DNA from: Chitinophaga pinensis DSM 2588
Lineage (GTDB): Bacteria > Bacteroidota > Bacteroidia > Chitinophagales > Chitinophagaceae
Length of the DNA stretch: 64,000 nt
Direction of reading: 5' to 3'
Assembly: GCF_000024005.1 (NCBI RefSeq)
Contig: NC_013132.1
Span: 6,752,001-6,816,000 of the forward strand
Shown: piece after piece, positions 9,446-18,982 of the stretch
Layout: every line of letters begins with the position of its first letter
Position numbering within the stretch: the stretch's first letter is position 1
Program-made: the position numbers and the translations under genes
The notes under the pieces: model-generated
The model's database searches: none
The model's input: only the letters and a program-made list of their open reading frames with translations
Told to the model about the DNA's origin: nothing

Positions 9446-12400
9446 TTAATTGGCGTTTCTTATTGTTGCTGCGGCTGCGGCGATACTGATATTGTCATTC
9501 AACATATCGTCCAGCAACTGCGCCAGCGGGTCGTTTTCTTTATTTTCCAACCAGTAGCGTTCCCGGGCAAATGGATAACCGGGTAAACTGATTCTTTCCG
9601 GATGTTGGGTATTGTATAAACCATTCCAGTCTATTGCCAATCCTTTCACCCACCATTGACAAAGTTGTATATAGTCCTTGTCCTGCATCCAGCGACGAAG
9701 ATCTGCATCCGCATCATGCCTGTGTTTCCATTCATCTGCTGCTACTTTTCCGTTGCTTGCCTGACCTGTAAAACATTCAGCTGTATCTCCGGCCAGGAAT
9801 AACGTTAAACGCGTTTTCAGCTCTTCAATGGAAGCAACAACCATTGCCAGTCTTTCTTCCATAGCCTCCCTGCCTGTCTGCAGGGTGAATGCTATTGCCC
9901 GGAGATCTGTAGGTGCATCCTCTCCGGAGAGTGCCAGGAGCAGATTCATTGCCAGTTCCTGTAAGCGATCAGGTGTACGTCCGGAAAGCACAATAATGAC
10001 AGGCGTATTTTCAGACAAAACAGTAGAATTAACAGGCGTATACGCTTCGATGATCAGGTGTGCATTACTGCCACCCGCACCAAAAGAAGAAATACCTGCA
10101 ATCCGTTTGCCTGTCCATGGGGCGAGTGACTGCTGTAAACAGAATGGGGTTGCATTGAAATCAATATTGGGATTAGTTGCAGTTGCATGTAAGGAAGGAA
10201 CTAATAAACCATGTTTCATCTGCAACAGTATTTTACTCAATCCTGCTATTCCTGCTGCGCTTTCACAATGCCCTATATTAGACTTAACAGATCCAATCGC
10301 ACAATATTGCCGGTCATTCGTATCCTGATCAAACGCGCGACTTAAACCATTGATCTCAATGGGATCTCCCAGTGCTGTACCTGTACCATGTGCTTCTATA
10401 TAACTGACTGACCTTGCAGAGATACCCGCATCTTTTAATGCAGCACTGACCACCTGGGCCTGTGCGACAGGATTCGGCACGGTAAAACCATTCGTCTTAC
10501 CTCCTGAGTTGATAGCAGTTCCCCTGATGACGCCATAAATATGATCACCGTCTTCAATTGCCTGCTGCAAAGGTTTTAACACGATAGCGCCAACGCCTTC
10601 TCCGTCTACAAATCCGTCTGCATCTACGCCAAAAGAACGACAGGCATCTGAAGAAGACACCATGGTCATCTCTGATAAACCAATAAAATGCTGCGGATGT
10701 GTAACAAGATTTACACCTCCTGCAATCGCGCATTCACAGGCGCCGCTACGAATACTCTGAACAGCCAGATGAATCGCGGTGAGAGATGCGGAACAAGCCG
10801 TATCAATTGCCAGACTCGGACCGTTAAAATTGAACAGATAAGATACCCTGTTGGCAATAGACCAATAAGCGGCTTCGGTGGCATACAAGCCATGCATGAC
10901 GCCGGCAAACACACCTACACTACGTTTGCTGTTCAGGTTAGCCGGCGTATATGCAGCATCTTCTATGGCAGCATATACCTGTTCCAGGAATAGCCTTTCC
11001 TGCGGATCCATCCTTTCTGCCTCTACCGGAGAAATATGAAAGAACAGGGGATCAAACTTGTCGATATCTTTTATAAATCCTCCCCAACGGGTATACATTG
11101 ATGCTTTTTTCCCCCGCTTAGGATCGAAATAGGTTCTCCAGTCCCAACGTTCCGCAGGTACCTCCGTAATACAGTTACGTCCTTCCCGGAGATTATCCCA
11201 GAATTCATTGATGTTATCAGCACCGGCATATTTTCCAGCCAGGCCAATAACAGCTATGTCTTTTTCTTTTGATGAAGGCGGCGTACGGGTTAAAAAACGG
11301 CCAGCTCCCGGGGATACAGACACGGGGGATACAGATATTTCTTTTACTGTATGTGCCTCCCCTGCTGTCGTCAGTAATGCTGACAACCGTTCTTTATATG
11401 TTTGAAGAAAATAGCGAGTGAGCGAACGTAAGTCCTGGTATTCGAAAAACAATGTTTTTGATACAGGGCCGAAATGTTTCTCCAGTTTACCTGTCAATAC
11501 GGTGATCAACACTGAATCAATACCGTATTTATCAAGAGAAGCGTCTGCATCTATCAGCCCTTTCGGTTGGTGTAATGCATCTGCTACGATACCGGTAAAG
11601 AATTCGATCGCCTTATCTTCCAATTGAAGAGCAGGTATCTCCTGTGCTGTTGTTGTCGCTGTACGCTGATCCTGGTTTTTTCTTTCACGATGAATCATCT
11701 CCAGCAAACGCCTGCGCTCGCCACTCAATACCATTACCTGATCGTATGGTAATTCCATAGCACGATAAAAGGCATGCAGACCGACAGCGGATGACATGGC
11801 TAACATACCTGTAGTAGCATATAGCTGTTGTTGTACTGCTTCCTCCATCTTCATACCACCTGCCTCCCATAGTGGCCAGTTAACTGACAGCGTTCTTCCT
11901 GTACGCTCTCCACGATGACAAAGCCTATTACGGAAAACCGCGTATTGATCCATAAAGGCATTGGCAACCGCATAATCCGCCTGCCCTGCACTACCAAGAC
12001 TACCGGCTACAGAAGAAAAGAATACCATAAAATCGAGTGGCAGGTCTTTTGTGGCTTCATCCAACGCGATTATTCCGCCTACTTTTGGCGCCAATACGGC
12101 TGGCACCTCCTTCAGGTCTTTGTTGAAAATATAGTTATCCCTGATCAGTCCAGCACTATGAATGATGCCATTCAGTGTACCATGTGTCATCCTGATCTCT
12201 TTTATCAGGGAAGCCACCTGTTGCTGATCGGTAATATCTGTTTGTTTGTAAATAACGCTGAGTCCTGGCTTCTCAAATGCGGTCAATGCATTTGCAGCTA
12301 TTGGTGAACGCCCGCTTATATATACAACAGCCTGTTGCAATTTCGAACTGATCTCTTCCAGGAAAACCCTGCCAATACTACCTGCACCTCCGGTAATAAG

Positions 12401-15400
12401 ATATATACCGTGTTCCTTCCATACGATAGGCGCAACTGTCGTCGGCTGTTCCTCCCATGCTTGTACTTTGCGAACTCCCTGCTGATACCTTATACTTACA
12501 TGATCATCTGCACTATTTTCTACCTGTAGCACCTTCGTGATCTCCTTCGGATTGTCTGTAATTATTAGCTGGCCACTGATAGACGGCTGTTCTGCCTGTA
12601 GGGTCTTCAGCATGGCTGCCAGGCTACTATATAAATGACTGTTATTATCATCCGGAAGAATGATCTGTAAGAACGTCTTTCCAGTCTCCTTGTCTTGTAG
12701 GAGTTGTTGTATACGTTGCAGCAACAGCACGGTATAATCAGTCAGTCGCTCCGCCGTATCTGCCGATGGAGACACCAGTAAGATCACTTCACTCTCAGGC
12801 AATACAGCTCTCACAGCTTCCTCATAGATGCCTATCTCCTGAGACAGCCAAACGATTCGTCTATCGGGTAGGCGGCTCGTTACAACGCGGGTTTCTTCCT
12901 TCCATACAGGAGCAAACAGTAAGGTCTCCTTGTCAACAACCGGCAAGCTTTCAGGCTTTACCAATTGTAAGCCCCGAATCGATATGCCCACCTTTCCGCC
13001 TTCATCGCAGACGTCAATATCAATCGTACCAGCATCATTATACCTTGCCCAGGCAAATGACAGCTGATCTGCAGGCTTATACACAGTAAGCGCATTTATC
13101 GCAAAGGGAATCGCCGCGGGTGCTCCTTCCGGCAGAAAATATTGAAAATCAAGGGCGGTCACTGACTGTAATGCGGCATCAAGCATTACAGGAGACACAC
13201 CATATGCATTTGTTGATGCAGGACCGGATGACAGCGCAGCCAGACTAGCGAATACCTGACGTTGGCCAGCATATGCGACTGCTATTCTGCTGAATGCTGG
13301 TCCGTATACGATGCCCGCCTTACGAAAAGTATTATAATAAGTTTCTGAAGAGATCATCGCATCGTTACAATTAATGCGTAGCTCACCAAGATCAATTACG
13401 GTATCCACTGTTGTTTCAAAATGCGCCTTCCCGTGACAATACACTACGATGGCTTCGTTTACCTCACTGCACACCTTAAAATTGAAGGTATCATGTGCCG
13501 CTTCAAGATGGATAATAACGTCCACGACATCCGTAGCATACAGTGGTCTGAGCCAGCAGATATCTTCAATAACAACGGCACCTGTTTCCTGTGCAGATCT
13601 TTGCAGCGCCTCACGGATCATTTCTATGTAAGCGGCTGCGGGTAGGGTTTTATGTTGATGGATAATATGTTCACTGAAGTAATATTCGTTTCCCGTAAAA
13701 GACGAACGGAAACGCTGTCCATAGAAATCAGATATATTCTCATGCAGCAAAGGATGCAGCTGAGTAGTCTTCAGTGTATGTACTTCTGCTGGTCTTAACC
13801 AATGCCGATCTTTCCTGAACGGATATAAGGGTAAGGCTGTTCTTAGCGGCGTCTGTTCTTCGTACAAAGCTTTCCAGGCTACATGACCTCCGTTTATCCA
13901 GTAAGCGGCTATTTTCTCCGGTTTACCTTTCCGGAACCATTGCTGCAATAACGCCAGCACATCCTCATCATCCGCCGATAACATCGCACTGGTAGTTTGT
14001 TGTCCCTCCAGATAAAAAGGAGAAGGCTCCCCTTGCAGGAATGCCTGCAGTCCGTTTATCAGGCTTTCCATATCGGATACAATGAAAACAACCCTGCTTT
14101 CCATCGCCGCCCTTCCCGTTTGCAGCGTATATGCGACGGAGGCCAGTGTGCCTTTATCAGCATGTCTCAGTTGTTCCAGTAAACCGGTCGCCAGTAGTTG
14201 CACCTGTTCTTTATGTCGCGCAGATAAAGGAACAATCTGCATGCCATTGACGCCCGCTGTTATGCGTTTTTCTGTACCAACATACTCCTCCAGGATGACA
14301 TGTGCATTTACGCCGCCAAATCCAAAGGAACTGACACCTGCTCTTAATGGCAACTCATTTCCCTGCTCATCATGCTGACGTTGCCATTGTTGTGTAGTAT
14401 CGGCGATATAGAACGGACTGCCGGCTATATCAAGAAACGGGTTAAGCTGGTTGAAATGAAGAATACCCGGTAACTGCTGATGTTGCATAGACAGCAATAA
14501 CTTCAGCAGTCCGGCGATACCTGCTGCTGACTCACAATGACCTATATTCGTTTTCACCGTACCTAAGCCACAGAAAGCAGTACCTTTCGCCTGATCATCT
14601 TCAAAAGCCTCCCTTAATGCCTGTACCTCGATAGGATCTCCCAGCGCAGTACCGGTACCATGTGTCTCAATATAGCTGATGCTTGCAGCAGGAATAGCCG
14701 CATCAGTTAATGCAGCACTGATCACCTGTTTTTGTGCCACAAGATTAGGCGCTCTCAGCGAATTTGATTTCCCATCATGATTGACGGCCGTACCGCGTAT
14801 CACACCATAGATAGTATCCCCATCCTGTTCGGCCTGATACAATGGTTTCATCAATACAGCACCCAGTCCTTCCGCACGAACAAAGCCATCTGCCTTTTCA
14901 TCAAATGTCTTGCATCTGCCATCGGGTGACAACATCCCTGCCTGGTGACTGGCTCTGGATATCCTGGGGGTCAGCATTATATTAATGCCACCGGCAATAG
15001 CCATACTACAATTGCCACTGCGAATAGCATTTACGGCATGATGCACAGCTACCAGCGAACTGGAACAGGCCGTATTGATTACTTCACTGGGACCATGGAA
15101 ATCAAACCATCTCGACACCCTGTTGGCAATCATCGTCGGATGAAGACCTGAATCCAGGAATGCGCCATAAGTAGTCATTGCGTCTGTTTGTGTAGCAGCC
15201 AGTTCTGCATAGTCATTATTGTGTACACCCAGGTATACGCCCATTGCCGCTCCTGAAAGCGTATATGGGTCATATCCTCCATGCTCCAGTACATGCCAGC
15301 TCAATTCCAGCGCCTTTCGCTGCTGCGGATCCATGCTCTCTGCTTCCAATGGTGATATATGGAAAAATGTATGGTCAAAACCAGCAACATTCTCCAGGTA

Positions 15401-17629
15401 TCCGCCAAACTGTGGAAAGTCTTCGGATGTCCAGTTAAATGCAGATTCCAGCCGCTGCCCTGCTCCTTCCGGACGAATAGCATCCCGTCCTTCCGTTAAC
15501 AGCTGCCATAAGTCCGCCGGACTATTCACGCCTCCCGGTAACTCGCAATGCATACCGATGATCGCAATATCTTTCTGATTGTATTGGTGTTTTTCTGTGT
15601 GTTGAGGTTCAGAATGCCTATTGGCAGTAACAGTTACGGCTTCCATTCCCTGTGGATAAAGATAGCTTGCCAGTTGCCCGACGTTCCTGTATTTAAAAAG
15701 CATTGGTGGCGCAAACGGCTTATCAAATGCCGCCGCTATACGCTGTGCGATACTGACATACTGCAAAGAGTTCAAGCCCAGCTCTCCCCATATTTTCAAT
15801 CCTGCAAGCCGGCTTGCATCCACTCCTGGTATGTCATGAAATACCTGCTTTTGCAGTACCTCCGTCACCAGCCGGAGATCCACGGGAGCATACGAGGTTT
15901 CCTTTTCTGCCGTCACCGTGTGTCCGGTAGTAAATTCAAATAGTGCTGTCAGCTGCCCTTTTTTAAATGCCTCCCTGCAAGCCCGGCGTTGTACTTTCCC
16001 ACTGGCTGTCCGTGGAATACTCCCCGGAGCTGCTAATATAATCCGGCTTACATCCAGTGTATGCACTTCTGCCACCGCTGCCAGTATCTCTATACTAACA
16101 GACTCGTAGTATGCAGCTGGTTTGTCAGCTGCCACCTCCTGTACAACCACCACACGCTCTCTGCCATCCTGCTCGTCTGCAAATACAGCAAGCGGTAAAG
16201 TCAGTTGTGATAAATATTTTTTCACTGTCCACTCTATATCAACAGGATGATAATTCTTCCCGTTGACGATAATAATTTCCTTTAACCTTCCGGTGATATA
16301 GAGATGATTGTCTTCAATAAAGCCCAGATCTCCCGTACGGAGAAAACGAATGTCTGCTCTTTCCGGCATTACAGCGCCAAAAGTAGCGGTTGTCTCCTCC
16401 GGAAGCTGAAAGTATCCACTGGCTGTTCCTGGTGTACGTAACCATATTTCACCCACCACACCTGCCGCACACGGTTCACCCGTAACAGGATCTACACACA
16501 GTATAATCGCCCCTTCGGGTACAGGACCACAACTGATAATATCTTTCTGCTTTTCTCCATTGCTGTATACGATCTTTCCTTCTTCCAGCGCAGCTATATC
16601 CAGAGAGAGCGTACGAATGCCTTCTCCCGGTACAATCGTTGACGCAGAACCCGTCTCTGACAAACCATAATGGGGACAGAACACATGTTGCCGGAGACCT
16701 GCCGCACTGAATTTGTTGAAAAAGGCGTCATATGTCGCCTTCCTGACAGGCTCTCCACCACAGACAATGGCTTCCAGCGAAGAAAGTTCTACTTCCGTCA
16801 GCACGTTCTCTCCCACCATATTACAAGCCAGATCAAAAGCAAAATTCGGCGCAGCCGTATGTGTGCCCTGAAACAGGGTAATACTGTAAAACCAGTCTTC
16901 AGGGGATGCGGCAAAGCCACCTGGTGCCGACAAGACACTGGAAGCGCCGCTGATCAATGGAGCCAGTATCCCAAAATTCAATCCCAGGTTATGAAACTGT
17001 GGCATCCAGGAGATGATACAACTGTGATCTGTGATCTTCCATTGTTCTCTGCCTGCATCTGCCTGGGCAAATAACTGCGCATGTGTCGTCATAACGCCCT
17101 TCGGTGCGGAAGTAGAACCGGAAGTATAGAACAATAATGCCAGATCATCTGTAGTGATCTCCTTTGCCGGCAATGGCTCTTTCCCTGAAGTAACCAGCTC
17201 CTGCACATCCAGCAGGGTTACACTGTCCAGTTCCATACTCTCCGCCAGCCGCTCGTGAAAACTACCAGTCGTGATGATCGTACTGGCGGCAGCATGTTCC
17301 AGGAGGGAAAGCGTCCGTTGTACCAGGTCCGGCTGACGGGGATCAGCTGCGGGCACCGGAATAGCGACTACATTGGCATAAAAACAAGCCAGCAGACTGT
17401 ATATGAAATCAATGCCCTGAGGTAGTATCAGCAATACCCGTTCCTGTGCGGACAGGGACTGTTGCAAAACGGTACCTGCTGCGGCAACCCCTTCAGACAA
17501 TTCTCTGCCAGTTACCGCAGCCACGGTGTTCCTTCCTTCCCGGAAAACAAATAATACCTTATTGGGATGCCTTTCTGCCGTCTGCAATACTGCATCGATC
17601 AGCGGAGCATAAACAATTCTCTTCTCCAT
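9446..17629 (-). CDS. trans-AT PKS loading and first extension protein (AMP ligase-ACP-KS-DH-KR-ACP-KS)
   Basis: A 2727-residue synthase. An FAAL/aryl-AMP-ligase-like domain (1-570) shows the P-loop YTSGSTSAPKG near 168, YGLSETG near 321, RTGDLG near 431 and a C-terminal PRTASGK. Next come an ACP with Ser621 (GLNSLQ), KS1 (Cys855 in NTACSSSL, both His motifs), a DH-like domain (1290-1560), a KR (TGGAGSIG near 1746, Tyr1886), an ACP with Ser2039, and a second complete KS (Cys2279, 2120-2540) at the C terminus. No AT is integrated. The ligase-ACP start and the chorismate lyase 8 nt upstream argue for activation of 4-hydroxybenzoate as starter. The DH-like domain has Gln1325 in place of the motif Gly and SPVML instead of HPALL before Asp1484, so it may be inactive. 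The last KS has no processing domains of its own; these are on the next protein. Confidence 0.95.
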   Translation of the reverse strand: MEKRIVYAPLIDAVLQTAERHPNKVLFVFREGRNTVAAVTGRELSEGVAAAGTVLQQSLSAQERVLLILPQGIDFIYSLLACFYANVVAIPVPAADPRQPDLVQRTLSLLEHAAASTIITTGSFHERLAESMELDSVTLLDVQELVTSGKEPLPAKEITTDDLALLFYTSGSTSAPKGVMTTHAQLFAQADAGREQWKITDHSCIISWMPQFHNLGLNFGILAPLISGASSVLSAPGGFAASPEDWFYSITLFQGTHTAAPNFAFDLACNMVGENVLTEVELSSLEAIVCGGEPVRKATYDAFFNKFSAAGLRQHVFCPHYGLSETGSASTIVPGEGIRTLSLDIAALEEGKIVYSNGEKQKDIISCGPVPEGAIILCVDPVTGEPCAAGVVGEIWLRTPGTASGYFQLPEETTATFGAVMPERADIRFLRTGDLGFIEDNHLYITGRLKEIIIVNGKNYHPVDIEWTVKKYLSQLTLPLAVFADEQDGRERVVVVQEVAADKPAAYYESVSIEILAAVAEVHTLDVSRIILAAPGSIPRTASGKVQRRACREAFKKGQLTALFEFTTGHTVTAEKETSYAPVDLRLVTEVLQKQVFHDIPGVDASRLAGLKIWGELGLNSLQYVSIAQRIAAAFDKPFAPPMLFKYRNVGQLASYLYPQGMEAVTVTANRHSEPQHTEKHQYNQKDIAIIGMHCELPGGVNSPADLWQLLTEGRDAIRPEGAGQRLESAFNWTSEDFPQFGGYLENVAGFDHTFFHISPLEAESMDPQQRKALELSWHVLEHGGYDPYTLSGAAMGVYLGVHNNDYAELAATQTDAMTTYGAFLDSGLHPTMIANRVSRWFDFHGPSEVINTACSSSLVAVHHAVNAIRSGNCSMAIAGGINIMLTPRISRASHQAGMLSPDGRCKTFDEKADGFVRAEGLGAVLMKPLYQAEQDGDTIYGVIRGTAVNHDGKSNSLRAPNLVAQKQVISAALTDAAIPAASISYIETHGTGTALGDPIEVQALREAFEDDQAKGTAFCGLGTVKTNIGHCESAAGIAGLLKLLLSMQHQQLPGILHFNQLNPFLDIAGSPFYIADTTQQWQRQHDEQGNELPLRAGVSSFGFGGVNAHVILEEYVGTEKRITAGVNGMQIVPLSARHKEQVQLLATGLLEQLRHADKGTLASVAYTLQTGRAAMESRVVFIVSDMESLINGLQAFLQGEPSPFYLEGQQTTSAMLSADDEDVLALLQQWFRKGKPEKIAAYWINGGHVAWKALYEEQTPLRTALPLYPFRKDRHWLRPAEVHTLKTTQLHPLLHENISDFYGQRFRSSFTGNEYYFSEHIIHQHKTLPAAAYIEMIREALQRSAQETGAVVIEDICWLRPLYATDVVDVIIHLEAAHDTFNFKVCSEVNEAIVVYCHGKAHFETTVDTVIDLGELRINCNDAMISSETYYNTFRKAGIVYGPAFSRIAVAYAGQRQVFASLAALSSGPASTNAYGVSPVMLDAALQSVTALDFQYFLPEGAPAAIPFAINALTVYKPADQLSFAWARYNDAGTIDIDVCDEGGKVGISIRGLQLVKPESLPVVDKETLLFAPVWKEETRVVTSRLPDRRIVWLSQEIGIYEEAVRAVLPESEVILLVSPSADTAERLTDYTVLLLQRIQQLLQDKETGKTFLQIILPDDNNSHLYSSLAAMLKTLQAEQPSISGQLIITDNPKEITKVLQVENSADDHVSIRYQQGVRKVQAWEEQPTTVAPIVWKEHGIYLITGGAGSIGRVFLEEISSKLQQAVVYISGRSPIAANALTAFEKPGLSVIYKQTDITDQQQVASLIKEIRMTHGTLNGIIHSAGLIRDNYIFNKDLKEVPAVLAPKVGGIIALDEATKDLPLDFMVFFSSVAGSLGSAGQADYAVANAFMDQYAVFRNRLCHRGERTGRTLSVNWPLWEAGGMKMEEAVQQQLYATTGMLAMSSAVGLHAFYRAMELPYDQVMVLSGERRRLLEMIHRERKNQDQRTATTTAQEIPALQLEDKAIEFFTGIVADALHQPKGLIDADASLDKYGIDSVLITVLTGKLEKHFGPVSKTLFFEYQDLRSLTRYFLQTYKERLSALLTTAGEAHTVKEISVSPVSVSPGAGRFLTRTPPSSKEKDIAVIGLAGKYAGADNINEFWDNLREGRNCITEVPAERWDWRTYFDPKRGKKASMYTRWGGFIKDIDKFDPLFFHISPVEAERMDPQERLFLEQVYAAIEDAAYTPANLNSKRSVGVFAGVMHGLYATEAAYWSIANRVSYLFNFNGPSLAIDTACSASLTAIHLAVQSIRSGACECAIAGGVNLVTHPQHFIGLSEMTMVSSSDACRSFGVDADGFVDGEGVGAIVLKPLQQAIEDGDHIYGVIRGTAINSGGKTNGFTVPNPVAQAQVVSAALKDAGISARSVSYIEAHGTGTALGDPIEINGLSRAFDQDTNDRQYCAIGSVKSNIGHCESAAGIAGLSKILLQMKHGLLVPSLHATATNPNIDFNATPFCLQQSLAPWTGKRIAGISSFGAGGSNAHLIIEAYTPVNSTVLSENTPVIIVLSGRTPDRLQELAMNLLLALSGEDAPTDLRAIAFTLQTGREAMEERLAMVVASIEELKTRLTLFLAGDTAECFTGQASNGKVAADEWKHRHDADADLRRWMQDKDYIQLCQWWVKGLAIDWNGLYNTQHPERISLPGYPFARERYWLENKENDPLAQLLDDMLNDNISIAAAAATIRNAN

Positions 17630-17637
17630 GTATACGG

Positions 17638-18309
17638 CTATCTGAAACTTGTTAACGGAAACTTCTCAGTAATGGCTCCTAACACCGACTGCTTGTTGTG
17701 AATGAGGTAAGTCCTGCTCAGCAGGTCGCTGCCCGCTGGTTGTCCCAGCAATGCACTTACCTTATCTTCTCGTTCTATGTAGTAGGTCAGTATCTCTCTG
17801 TGCGATTCCAGTCTTTCTTCCTTCCAGAGCAATCCTATCGGCAGGTTTGTCTCCAGCAGACGCTCCCTGATAGTTTCCGATAAGCGCTCAATCACAAAAA
17901 TAGATTCCGCATATACATGGTTACCGGAAGGCCCTTTCAGCAGGACGATCCTTTTCAGCAAAAGCGCCTCTCTACCACATTGGAGGTAGGCCGGTGCATC
18001 CGCAAATACGATCTCCTGATCAATGATATCCACCTTGATGCTCTCATTTTTATACAATGAGATCAGATCAGTGACTGTACCATCTGTAGTCAGTAATATC
18101 TTCTGAAAAAGACTGAGGACTTCACCATGCAGCAGAGATCTGTCTGGCTGGGTGGCTGGTAATTCGTCCTGTAATGTCCAGAGAGAGGCATTTTCAGCAC
18201 CTCTGCCGGATTCAGTCTGGGTGATGCCAAGTGCATTGATTCTTTCCTTTACTTCATATCCGGAAAGTTCACCGGCGGAATACAAAACAATGATTTCATT
18301 CAGGTCCAT
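17638..18309 (-). CDS. chorismate pyruvate-lyase family protein (4-hydroxybenzoate supply)
   Basis: A 223-residue protein matching the UbiC-like chorismate lyase family, which turns chorismate into 4-hydroxybenzoate and pyruvate. Visible family features are LLLKRIVLLKG (Arg120), the HVYAES strand, LPIGLLW near 156, and the C-terminal ITEKFP with Glu215, matching the conserved Arg and Glu of the active pocket. Typical UbiC proteins have about 165 residues. The extra 50 at the N terminus contain a short helix, SAGELSGYEVKERINAL, resembling the linker helices at the start of PKS proteins. The gene sits 8 nt before the loading synthase and 37 nt after the 203-residue orphan. In this place it is best read as a starter-unit enzyme, not a ubiquinone gene; ubiquinone is not expected in this phylum. 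The family call is firm; the link to the PKS is inference from position. Confidence 0.85.
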   Translation of the reverse strand: MDLNEIIVLYSAGELSGYEVKERINALGITQTESGRGAENASLWTLQDELPATQPDRSLLHGEVLSLFQKILLTTDGTVTDLISLYKNESIKVDIIDQEIVFADAPAYLQCGREALLLKRIVLLKGPSGNHVYAESIFVIERLSETIRERLLETNLPIGLLWKEERLESHREILTYYIEREDKVSALLGQPAGSDLLSRTYLIHNKQSVLGAITEKFPLTSFR

Positions 18310-18346
18310 ACATACAGCTTTTGAGGGTAACTATATTCGATGCCGG

Positions 18347-18958
18347 TCAATAATGGCTTTCAGCAAGTACTTCCGGAAAACGCCTTTCGCCGATCGTTGC
18401 ATGTAACAATTCTTTTCTTTGTGTCGTCTTAAATCCTGCCACCGACGTCTCAAATTCACATTTCACTTCTCCCACATTTCTGGCAAACCAGATAATCAAC
18501 TTACTTGTCGCCTTCAGCGGTTTTTTCTGATAAGCATAAGACTCAAACTTCAGACAGTCCGGAAAATAGCCGGCAGGAACGGTCACATCCTCCACTCCTG
18601 TCAGCACTGTCGAACCGCTGATATTGCCAAAGTTGAAATTGATGCCAAAGAGCGAGAAGGTGACTTTTGAGACATAGGAATGTGCCACTCCGGGCTTTAC
18701 TATTTCCGGTGAAAGGCTGATAGGCGGACTATACGATAGCTTACCTACTTTCTTTTTGATCTCGTAAGTATCCAATCCGTCCCTGTTTTTCAACAGCACG
18801 ATTGATCCGTCTGACGAAATCACCTTCTCCATAGCGATACCATTCAGGCTCACGGCTTCCACTACCTTATGACTGATAGTGGATTTACCATTATTCAGAT
18901 ATTCCCATGAATTACCCACTGCCAGCGGGTTGTATTGAGACATTAAATACCTGTCCAT
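18347..18958 (-). CDS. uncharacterised protein in PKS operon
   Basis: A 203-residue soluble protein without signal peptide or membrane segment. I do not recognise a named family. The layout resembles beta-rich lipocalin or LolA-like proteins: it opens with NPLAVGNSWEY, has a central GVEDVTVPAGYFPDC and ends with a WFARNVGEVKCEFE strand. The PAG-x-F-xxC and W-x-x-x-VG-x-V-K patterns are seen in secreted Bacteroidota hypotheticals, but here there is no leader, so it probably acts in the cytoplasm. It lies 24 nt downstream of the P450 and 37 nt upstream of the chorismate lyase, clearly co-transcribed. A role in binding or cyclising the polyketide intermediate is possible; nothing in the sequence proves it. 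Confidence 0.8.
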   Translation of the reverse strand: MDRYLMSQYNPLAVGNSWEYLNNGKSTISHKVVEAVSLNGIAMEKVISSDGSIVLLKNRDGLDTYEIKKKVGKLSYSPPISLSPEIVKPGVAHSYVSKVTFSLFGINFNFGNISGSTVLTGVEDVTVPAGYFPDCLKFESYAYQKKPLKATSKLIIWFARNVGEVKCEFETSVAGFKTTQRKELLHATIGERRFPEVLAESHY

Positions 18959-18982
18959 ATTATCTGTTTATAGCATACGTAT

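Noticed and set aside
9828..17655. Plus-strand frames up to 166 codons opposite the loading synthase
   Set aside because: They are antisense shadows of conserved KS, DH and KR coding sequence.
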